The notes under the pieces were generated by a model. That model did not search any database. It worked only from the letters and a program-made list of their open reading frames with translations, and was not told where the DNA came from. Made by a program: the position numbers and the translations under genes. 8,432 nt of DNA from an uncultured Opitutia bacterium (lineage in GTDB: Bacteria > Verrucomicrobiota > Verrucomicrobiia > Opitutales > UBA953), in the NCBI GenBank assembly GCA_903921665.1, contig CAIXQT010000209.1, forward strand, positions 1 through 8,432, written 5' to 3'. Below, piece after piece: positions 1 through 5,670 of the stretch. How positions within the stretch are numbered: position 1 is the first letter of the stretch; each line of letters begins with the position of its first letter.

Positions 1-91
1 GAAACAGAAGCGTCAAAGCCCTCATGACAGGGTAGACAGTCGGAAGGACGCAGGGTTGCCAACCCTATCGTTTCGGGTCGATGATAAGACC

Positions 92-1435
92 ATGGTGCTC
101 GACGCGGTCATACTCGGAGCTGGACCGGCCGGACTGGCCGTCGCCAACGCCATGACCCGCGCCGGCTCGAAGGTGAAGGTCATCGAACCTTCCGGCCGGG
201 TGGGAGGTTCCATTCGGACGATCCGTGAAGAGGGCTGGCTGGTGGAGACCGGCCCCAACACCCTCCAGCTTGAAGGTGATGAAGACGAAGCGCTGCTCGC
301 GGCCTACGGCTTAGCCGACGCCACCCAATCGGCCGACATGCGGGCGGCGAAACGCTACATCTACGCCCACGGCAGGTTGCACGGCCTCGGCGCCAATCCC
401 TTGAGCCTCTTCGGCTCCGGCCTGCTGAGCTGGTCCGGCAAGCTCCGCCTGCTCACGGAGCCTTTCCGGGCACAAGGCGGGCACGTCGGCGAAACGGTCG
501 AGCAGTTCGCGACGCGACGCTTCGGCCCGGAAGCCGCGGCGATGCTCATGGATCCGGTCGTCTCCGGCGTGCATGCGGGCGACCCATCGAAGCTGGTGAT
601 GGCCGATTGCTTCCCGCGCGTCCACGCCTTCGAAAAAGAATTCGGCTCGGTGCTCAACGGCCTTCGCCAAGCGCCCAAGGTGACGCGCAAGGTCGTCGGC
701 TTCCCGCGCGGCATGCAACAGCTCGCCGACGCGATGGCGGCTCCGATCGGCGCCGACAACCTGCGCCTCCGCAGCGTCGCCACGCAGCTCCGCCGCGACG
801 CCAAGGGCTGGAACGTCGCCTGGCGTGACGCCGACGGCACGGAAGACGGCGCGTGCGCGAAGCACCTGGTCGTGACCGCCCCCCATTGGCATTGGGCGGC
901 CCTGCCCTTCGACGAATCCGTCACGCGCCTGTTGCGCGACTGGGAGGACGCCGCCGTTCCGGCCGTGACCGTCGTCGCCCGCGGCTACGCCGTCGCCGAC
1001 GTTCCGCATCCGCTCGACGGCTTCGGCTACCTGACTCCTGGCGCCGAGAAACGCGACGTCCTCGGCTGTCTCTTCCCGACGTCGGTGCTGCCGGCACGGG
1101 CACCCGAAGGTCATGCGTTGCTCTGCTGCTTCATCGGCGGAGCCCGCCGTCCCGATCTGGCCGGCCTGACTGACGAAGCCCTCAGCAAGGTCGTGGACGA
1201 CGAGCTCGCCGCGACGCTCGGCATCAAGGCCAAGCCGCGCAAGGAATGGATCCAGCGATGGGGACGGGCCATTCCTCAATATGACGCAGGTCAGCGGCGC
1301 AGAGAAGACGCGCTCGCTCAGGCCGAAGCCGCACACCCCGGACTCCATTTCCATGGGGCATTCCGCGGGGGCATCGCGCTGATGCACGTCATCCGCACCG
1401 GCGACGCGCTCGGCCGAGCCTTGGCCCGAGCTTAA
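92..1435 (+). CDS. hemG: Protoporphyrinogen oxidase (FAD-dependent, HemY type)
   Basis: Predicted to oxidise protoporphyrinogen IX (or coproporphyrinogen III, as some relatives do) to the porphyrin late in heme synthesis, using FAD. From the ATG the product has 447 residues, near the family's usual 450-480. A Rossmann FAD site GAGPAGL sits at residues 9-15, followed by RVGGSIRT and GWLVETGPNTL, the usual PPOX pattern GGRIRT...E.GPN. Further along come MDPVVSGVHAGDPSKL, a PPOX hallmark, and near the C-terminus AIPQYDAGQ and the FAD-contacting GAFRGGIALMHVIRTGDALG. This last stretch is more divergent than the usual GVGVPDCIRSG. The start is uncertain: a TTG at 56 in the same frame has GGAAGGA 8 bases upstream and would add 12 residues, but ATG 92 puts the FAD strand at the N-terminus as relatives have it, and most genes here lack Shine-Dalgarno sites. 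The frame is open to the left edge. The symbol hemG follows TIGRFAM usage; Bacillus naming is hemY. The stop overlaps that of the convergent transporter gene. Confidence 0.88.
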   Translation: MVLDAVILGAGPAGLAVANAMTRAGSKVKVIEPSGRVGGSIRTIREEGWLVETGPNTLQLEGDEDEALLAAYGLADATQSADMRAAKRYIYAHGRLHGLGANPLSLFGSGLLSWSGKLRLLTEPFRAQGGHVGETVEQFATRRFGPEAAAMLMDPVVSGVHAGDPSKLVMADCFPRVHAFEKEFGSVLNGLRQAPKVTRKVVGFPRGMQQLADAMAAPIGADNLRLRSVATQLRRDAKGWNVAWRDADGTEDGACAKHLVVTAPHWHWAALPFDESVTRLLRDWEDAAVPAVTVVARGYAVADVPHPLDGFGYLTPGAEKRDVLGCLFPTSVLPARAPEGHALLCCFIGGARRPDLAGLTDEALSKVVDDELAATLGIKAKPRKEWIQRWGRAIPQYDAGQRRREDALAQAEAAHPGLHFHGAFRGGIALMHVIRTGDALGRALARA

Positions 1436-2790
1436 GCCTTCAGCCGTTCGGACTCCGGCTCAGGCAGCCCCCGGACGACCCAGATCGCCGGCAGCATCAG
1501 CAAGGCGCCGCCGACGTAGACCCAGAAGTGGGAACCGAAGTGGAAATATAACAGCGCCGCCGTGACGGGTCCGATGACGCGCGCCAGCGAGCCGGCCGAG
1601 CGCAGGATGCCGAGATTGCGGCCCTGCTCGGAAGCATCGGAGTAGAGCGAGACGAGCGCCGACACGCTCGGCAAAATCAAGCCGGTCGCGAAGGAGATCA
1701 GGCCGAGGCCGAGGTAGAAGGTCGTCTCGGCGCCATCGCCGGCGGCGGCCAGAGTGGGCGGGATCAAGGCGACGACGACGAAGGCGACCGAAGCGATCAG
1801 CATGCCCAGGATGACGACTTTGCGCTGTCCCATGCGCTTCACCAGCTGTCGGGCCAGGCCTTGCGCGAAGATCATGCAGGCGCCGTTGAACAAGAACAGC
1901 CAGGCATTGTCGCGCGGACTGTAGGAGAAGAGCGCCAGCGTCAGGAACACGATGGTGTTCTCCATGCCGGTGAAGGCCACCTGGTACACCAGATTGGCGA
2001 AGGACGTGCGTCGGACGGCGGAAGAGCGGACGGTCGCGAGATCGAAGACCGAAGGGCGCTTGGCATCGGAAGCGGCGCGGCGCTCCGGCGCCAAGGTCTC
2101 CGGAAAGAACTTCACCACGAGGAGGAAGTTGATCATGGCGAGCGAGGCCGCGATCGCGGCCGGGACGGAGAAGGGATTGAGTCCGAAGGTCGGGACGGTG
2201 ACGCCAGCAGCGACAGGCTGGGCGAACTGCACAGATGAAGCGAGGCCGCCGATGACTGGCCCAAAGACGAAACCCAGGCCGATCGCGATACCCACCACCG
2301 CCATGCCTTTCGTGCGCTCCTTCTCGTCGGTGATGTCCGCCGCGGCCGCGCTGGCGACGGCGATATTGCCCGCCATCATGCCGGAAATAAGACGCGTGAC
2401 GACCACGAGCCAAAACTGGGCGGCGAAGATCCAGAGGAGATAGGAGAGGGCGTTACCCGCCAAGGTGATGGTCAGGATCCGCCGGCGGCCCAGACGATCG
2501 GACAATGCGCCCCAGATAGGGGAGAAAATGAACTGCAGCAGCGAGTAGAGGGTGCTCAGGAGTCCGCCGAACAGGACCGTCTTCTTGAAGACCGTGTCGC
2601 CCCCCATCCATTCCGCCGCGGCATTCAACGACCCGATGAGCGTGCCGACCGAGCCTTCGCTTTCGATATAATGCTTCAGCAGGTGAGGAAACAGCGGGAT
2701 GATGATGCTGAAGCCCACGATATCCATGAACACCGTCAGGAAGATGAGCCCAAGGGTACGACGCTGGGCGGGGGCGACTGGGGCGGACAT
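1432..2790 (-). CDS. Major facilitator superfamily transporter, TetA-like drug:H+ antiporter type
   Basis: Predicted inner-membrane secondary transporter of 452 residues with about 12 hydrophobic helices, probably a proton-driven exporter; the substrate cannot be read from sequence. Helix 1 (about 12-35) carries DIVGFSIIIP, typical of the TetA/multidrug group, with Asp23 in the membrane. Motif A, GALSDRLGRR, lies at 94-103 after helix 2. Arg133 opens a motif-B-like RLISGMMAGN in helix 4, and helix 5 has the antiporter motif C (about 167-182, ending GPVIGG). A charged hydrophilic linker separates the two six-helix halves (about 232-255). The loop between helices 1 and 2 (about 36-72) is longer than in TetA. 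Start choice: ATG 2790 has no close Shine-Dalgarno. A TTG at 2799 has AAGGA 7 bases upstream and would add 3 residues; a GTG at 2856 would add 22 non-membrane residues but has no ribosome site. The gene is convergent with hemG and divergent from the DUF362 gene. A role in tetracycline resistance should not be assumed. Confidence 0.85.
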   Translation of the reverse strand: MSAPVAPAQRRTLGLIFLTVFMDIVGFSIIIPLFPHLLKHYIESEGSVGTLIGSLNAAAEWMGGDTVFKKTVLFGGLLSTLYSLLQFIFSPIWGALSDRLGRRRILTITLAGNALSYLLWIFAAQFWLVVVTRLISGMMAGNIAVASAAAADITDEKERTKGMAVVGIAIGLGFVFGPVIGGLASSVQFAQPVAAGVTVPTFGLNPFSVPAAIAASLAMINFLLVVKFFPETLAPERRAASDAKRPSVFDLATVRSSAVRRTSFANLVYQVAFTGMENTIVFLTLALFSYSPRDNAWLFLFNGACMIFAQGLARQLVKRMGQRKVVILGMLIASVAFVVVALIPPTLAAAGDGAETTFYLGLGLISFATGLILPSVSALVSLYSDASEQGRNLGILRSAGSLARVIGPVTAALLYFHFGSHFWVYVGGALLMLPAIWVVRGLPEPESERLKA

Positions 2791-2873
2791 GAGGCCCAAG
2801 ATGGGGTCCTTGCCGACCTGCGCAAACAAAACAGCGGCTTGCGATGCCGTTCCCACGGGGAGAAGATAAAGCC
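2791..2873. promoter_or_regulatory. Divergent intergenic region between transporter and DUF362 genes
   Basis: This 83-base gap separates two divergent start codons, so promoters for both genes should lie in it or just inside the neighbouring coding starts. I could not find a convincing -35/-10 pair on either strand. On the plus strand TTGCCG occurs near 2811, but no good -10 follows at 16-18 bases. If the transporter starts at GTG 2856, most of this region would be coding. The call rests on gene arrangement only. Confidence 0.35.
2857..2865 (+). promoter_or_regulatory. Ribosome binding site deciding the start of the DUF362 gene
   Basis: GGGGAGAAG lies 8 bases before ATG 2874 and is purine-rich with a GGAGA core. 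The in-frame upstream ATG at 2844 has no comparable site and would place ten charged or polar residues ahead of a clean signal peptide. This supports translation from 2874. Confidence 0.6.
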
Positions 2874-3872
2874 ATGCGCATTCTCGCCTTCATCTTCTTG
2901 TCGCTGGGGCTCGCCAGCGCCCAGGCAGGCATCGACCCCAAGCTCCTCCTGATCGAGCAGAAACTGGCGGGGTTTCAGGACAAGGATTACTCCTTGGCGG
3001 TAGAGAAGAGCCTCGCCGAATTCGAGAACCGCACCGGCGTCGGCCTCCGCCCCGGCGACCTCCGCCGCTGCGGCCTGAAGCTCTCATCCGAAGGAGGCGC
3101 CGGCTTGGCGACTTCCAAGCCGCTGGTCCGCGCGATCACCGCGGCATTGATCCGACGCGGGTTCGCCCAGCAGGCGATCACGCTCTGCGACACCCGGGTC
3201 GACGGCCTCCGCCAAGCGGGCTTCCTCCCGGCGCTCTCCACGCAAAGCCAGACCTTCGAGGGCCTGCCCGTCATCGCATGGGAAATGTTCTCGGCGACCT
3301 GGGCCAAGGAAAACCAGCTGCGTTACGAGAACCAAGTCCTGCCACGCCCTGGCTCGCAAGCAGTGCCGTGGGGTGACGCCCGCGTCAGCGTGCTGCCGAA
3401 GACCTTGATCGACGAGGTCGACTTCTGGATCAACCTCCCGGTGCTCAGCGACAGCAAATCCCTCGGCGTGCACGGCGCGATGGCAGCCGCCTCGCTCGGC
3501 AACATGGCCAACGCCGAGCGATTCATGGACAACCCCTTCAACGCCTCCAAAGCCGCCGTCGAAGTCTGCGCCATCCCGAAGCTCGCGAAGCGCAACGTGC
3601 TCACGATCCTTTCGCTGGAGCGCTACCAGGTCCTCGGCGGCCCGGGCTTCGATGCGAGCTGGTGTCGTTCGGAAAAGACGCTCCTGAGCAGCGCCAATCC
3701 GGTCATCATCGATTTCATCGGCCTGCAGAAGATCAATGCCGGCCGCACCGCCAGCGGGATCGAGCCGATCTATCCGGAGCCGCCGATCTTCGGCGCGGCG
3801 AACTCGGGAGAGATCCGTCTCGGCACCTGCCGGCCCTCAGAAATCACGTTGGTCCGCCTGCCCGCACCCTGA
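2874..3872 (+). CDS. Exported DUF362-like protein
   Basis: The function is unknown. The product has 332 residues from ATG 2874. The N-terminus MRILAFIFLSLGLASAQA is a Sec-type signal peptide, with a short charged start, a hydrophobic core and probable cleavage after the AQA at 16-18, so the protein should act in the periplasm or outside the cell. The mature part resembles DUF362: a KPLVRAITAALIRRGF segment (82-97) where the family has a helix before the GD-rich strand, then VDFWINLPVLSDSKSLGVHGAM (about 182-203), matching the family pattern of D..IN.P.LK.H...G.TGA. It is followed by GNMANAERF, a LTILSLERYQVLGGPG stretch (about 245-260), and an NPVIIDFIGL segment that matches the family's DPVALDA.GL. 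I recognise the family from this order of motifs, not from a search. Many DUF362 proteins carry 4Fe-4S cysteine clusters; here the five cysteines are scattered, so no cluster is expected. The gene is divergent from the transporter and ends at a strong terminator, so it is probably monocistronic. Confidence 0.72.
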   Translation: MRILAFIFLSLGLASAQAGIDPKLLLIEQKLAGFQDKDYSLAVEKSLAEFENRTGVGLRPGDLRRCGLKLSSEGGAGLATSKPLVRAITAALIRRGFAQQAITLCDTRVDGLRQAGFLPALSTQSQTFEGLPVIAWEMFSATWAKENQLRYENQVLPRPGSQAVPWGDARVSVLPKTLIDEVDFWINLPVLSDSKSLGVHGAMAAASLGNMANAERFMDNPFNASKAAVEVCAIPKLAKRNVLTILSLERYQVLGGPGFDASWCRSEKTLLSSANPVIIDFIGLQKINAGRTASGIEPIYPEPPIFGAANSGEIRLGTCRPSEITLVRLPAP

Positions 3873-3884
3873 TCGGCGGACATG

Positions 3885-3922
3885 AGAAAGGCGGCCGGGT
3901 CACCCCAGGCCGCCTCTTTCCC
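3885..3922. terminator. Bidirectional rho-independent terminator
   Basis: An inverted repeat sits between two convergent genes. AGGCGGCC at 3889-3896 pairs with GGCCGCCT at 3908-3915. GGG at 3897-3899 can pair with CCC in 3903-3906, extending the stem to about 11 base pairs around a tiny loop. On the plus strand the stem is followed by CTTTCCCTATTT. On the minus strand it is followed by TTTCTCATG. It begins 12 bases after the DUF362 stop and lies 13 bases past the mdh stop, so it probably ends both transcripts. The T tracts are modest, but the stem is very GC-rich. Confidence 0.8.
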
Positions 3923-3935
3923 TATTTCAAGAAAC

Positions 3936-4937
3936 TCAGAGCTTCAGGCCGAGGGCTTCCGAAGCGGTCGCGCGCTCTTCAAGCAGCTCCTTCTCGGTGA
4001 TGGCGATCTTCTCCTTGGAGAAGGCGTCGAGCGGCAGGCCCTGGACGATTTCCCACGAGCCGTCAGCCTTGGTGCGGAGCGGGTAGCCGAACATGATGCC
4101 CGGGGTGATGCCGTAATCGCCCTTGGACAGGACGGCGACGGAGTGCCAGTCGCCTGCCGGAGTCGGGAAGTGCAGGCTGCGCAGCGTATCGAGCGCGGCG
4201 TTCGCGGCGGAGGCGGCGGACGAAGCGCCACGGGCCTTGATGACGGCGGCGCCGCGCTTCTGGACGTCGGAGACGAAGGTCTCCTTGAGCCAGGCGTGGT
4301 CGGTGATGACCTGCATGGCGGGCTGGCCGCCGATGGTGGCGTTGGTGAAGTCAGGATACTGGGTCGAGGAATGGTTGCCCCAGATGGCGACGTTCTTGAC
4401 GACCGAGTTGTGCGCGCCGGCCTTGCCCGCGAGTTGCGACTTGGCGCGGTTCTCGTCGAGGCGGGTCATCGCGAAGAAGTTCTCGGTCGGCACGCTGCTG
4501 GCGGAACGCAGGGCGATCAGGGCGTTGGTGTTGCAAGGATTGCCGACGACGAGGACCTTGACGCTCTTCTTGGCGTTGCGCGCGATGGCTTCGCCCTGGC
4601 CGATGAAGATCTTACCGTTGATGCCGAGCAGATCCTTGCGCTCCATGCCGTCCTTGCGGGGCACGGCACCGATGAGCAGGCACCAGTCGGCATCCTTGAA
4701 TCCTTCGTTGAGGTCGCCGGTGGCGACGACGTCGGTGAGCAGAGGGAAGGCGCAGTCCTGGAGTTCCATCACGACGCCGGCGAGGGCGTTGAGGCCGGGC
4801 CCGACTTCGATCAGGTTCAGGGCGACCGGCTGGTCGGGGCCGAAGACGGCGCCGGAAGCCAGGCGGAAGATGGCGGCGTAACCGATGTTGCCGGCGGCGC
4901 CGGTGACCGCGACGCGAATGGGGGACTTAGAAGCCAT
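3936..4937 (-). CDS. mdh: Malate dehydrogenase (NAD-dependent, type 2)
   Basis: Interconverts malate and oxaloacetate with NAD(H) in the citric acid cycle, in the cytoplasm. The 333-residue product has the length and motif order of the cytosolic/Thermus-type enzymes, not of the LDH-like short type. The dinucleotide fold has TGAAGNIGY (12-20); Asn17 stands where Gln is usual. Glu44 ends the second strand, where Thermus MDH also has Glu, which suits NAD. GVVMELQDCAFPLL (54-67) is a family signature. Substrate and catalytic residues are visible: Arg94 and Arg100 in PRKDGMERKDLL, Asn136 in GNPCNTN, Asp161 and Arg164 in TRLDENRAKSQLA, and His189 in WGNHSSTQYPDF. The C-terminus has GIMFGYPLR. It is the last gene of the minus-strand block, 48 bases after the exonuclease stop and 13 bases before the terminator. 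No Shine-Dalgarno lies at the normal distance from the ATG (CGTCCCTCT precedes it), and a hairpin occupies the upstream gap. Confidence 0.96.
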   Translation of the reverse strand: MASKSPIRVAVTGAAGNIGYAAIFRLASGAVFGPDQPVALNLIEVGPGLNALAGVVMELQDCAFPLLTDVVATGDLNEGFKDADWCLLIGAVPRKDGMERKDLLGINGKIFIGQGEAIARNAKKSVKVLVVGNPCNTNALIALRSASSVPTENFFAMTRLDENRAKSQLAGKAGAHNSVVKNVAIWGNHSSTQYPDFTNATIGGQPAMQVITDHAWLKETFVSDVQKRGAAVIKARGASSAASAANAALDTLRSLHFPTPAGDWHSVAVLSKGDYGITPGIMFGYPLRTKADGSWEIVQGLPLDAFSKEKIAITEKELLEERATASEALGLKL

Positions 4938-4958
4938 AGAGGGACGCCTATCTAGTTA

Positions 4959-4980
4959 GCCTCACCCCTCGGAGTGAAGC
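4959..4980 (-). promoter_or_regulatory. Hairpin in the leader of mdh
   Basis: Read on the minus strand, 22 bases fold into a stem of about nine pairs. GCTTCACTC pairs with GGGTGAGGC through two G-U pairs, closing a CGAG tetraloop. The stem ends 21 bases before the mdh ATG and begins 5 bases past the exonuclease stop. No T tract follows, so it is not a classic terminator. It could stabilise the processed mdh transcript, pause transcription or affect translation; these roles are inferred. It contains the only GAGG-type purine tract near the gene. Confidence 0.45.
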
Positions 4981-4985
4981 GGAAA

Positions 4986-5666
4986 CTATAGCCCGAGCTC
5001 GCCTTGCATCAGGTCATCGGCGGCCGGAGCCGAGACGCTGTCCCGGACCAGCTGGGAAAGGGGGGCGGACGAACGGCCTTCCAAACCACAGAGGGCCCGC
5101 AGCACCAGGGCCGCCGCCAACGCATCGTATAAAGCACAGTGATAACGCCGACGGTTCGGAGGACAGTGCTCGGCGGCCAGCACATCAAGGCGCGGGGCCA
5201 GGCGGAGGGCCGAGACCAGGGACGAAAGACGGAAGTCCCCCAAGGTCGGGGCCCACGCCCGGGCGAGCCGACAGGTGTCAATCCAAGGGCCCCACTCAGC
5301 GACGGAAGCTTCCTCGCCCACGAACGCGGGGACGACGGACGGACGAGGCCATGTGCCACGCAGAAGGCCGGACTCGACGGTCGCGTTGTGCGCGGCGAGC
5401 AGGCCGGTGCGACGAAGGGCAACCCATTGGTCCCACTCGGACTCGAATGGCGGCAAGCCCCTCAGGTCCTTGGCGCCGAGGCCATGGCACTGGGTGTCGA
5501 TCGCGGGCACGGGAACGCGCGACGCATGCAGCCGCGTCGAAGCGGAGACGATTTCGCCGCCCATGATCGTCGCTACCCCGAACTCGACGACGCCGGTGCG
5601 TGAGCTTCCCTCGAAGTCGATGACATGGATGGGGACCGATGACCAAGGCGCGGAAGAGGTGCTCAT
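4986..5666 (-). CDS. DEDDh-type 3'-5' exonuclease, DnaQ-like
   Basis: Predicted metal-dependent 3'-5' exonuclease of 226 residues with an RNase T/DnaQ-type fold; the DNA or RNA substrate is unknown. ExoI is VIDFEG, with metal ligands Asp17 and Glu19. ExoII is AAHNATVE at 91-98; the position that is Asp in nearly all relatives (HNA.FD) is Glu98 here. DTCRLARAW (130-138) matches the usual DT..LAR helix. ExoIII is YHCALYDA, with His176 and Asp181 in the HxxxxD spacing that defines the DEDDh group. The N-terminal ten residues and the C-terminal part after about 195 are low-complexity or unrecognised. It could be an epsilon-like proofreading subunit, but nothing links it to DNA polymerase III. The ATG lies 4 bases beyond the hrpB stop with no Shine-Dalgarno of its own, so translation is probably coupled to hrpB. 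Confidence 0.82.
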   Translation of the reverse strand: MSTSSAPWSSVPIHVIDFEGSSRTGVVEFGVATIMGGEIVSASTRLHASRVPVPAIDTQCHGLGAKDLRGLPPFESEWDQWVALRRTGLLAAHNATVESGLLRGTWPRPSVVPAFVGEEASVAEWGPWIDTCRLARAWAPTLGDFRLSSLVSALRLAPRLDVLAAEHCPPNRRRYHCALYDALAAALVLRALCGLEGRSSAPLSQLVRDSVSAPAADDLMQGELGL

Positions 5667-5670
5667 AGGG

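Noticed and set aside
1..35. Possible tail of an upstream plus-strand gene
   Set aside because: Two frames end here (TGA at 25-27 and TAG at 33-35), giving nine or ten codons. Either could be the end of a gene upstream of hemG, but the stretch is too short to identify or choose between them.
311..1387. A 358-codon open frame on the minus strand opposite hemG
   Set aside because: It lies wholly antisense to a well-supported enzyme gene, has no recognisable domain and an Arg/Ala/Gly/Glu-rich composition typical of antisense frames in GC-rich genes.
1861..2443. Two plus-strand open frames opposite the transporter
   Set aside because: Both are antisense to membrane helices with clear MFS motifs, and neither has a plausible product.
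3882..4955. A 357-codon open frame on the plus strand covering mdh
   Set aside because: It is the mirror of mdh, whose catalytic motifs are complete. Its start lies inside the terminator hairpin, and its protein is a Gly/Asp/Glu-rich shadow.
4986..5010. TATAGT-like -10 at the end of the exonuclease gene as an mdh promoter
   Set aside because: On the minus strand TATAGT overlaps the exonuclease stop, but no acceptable -35 hexamer lies 16-18 bases upstream, so a sigma-70 promoter cannot be supported.
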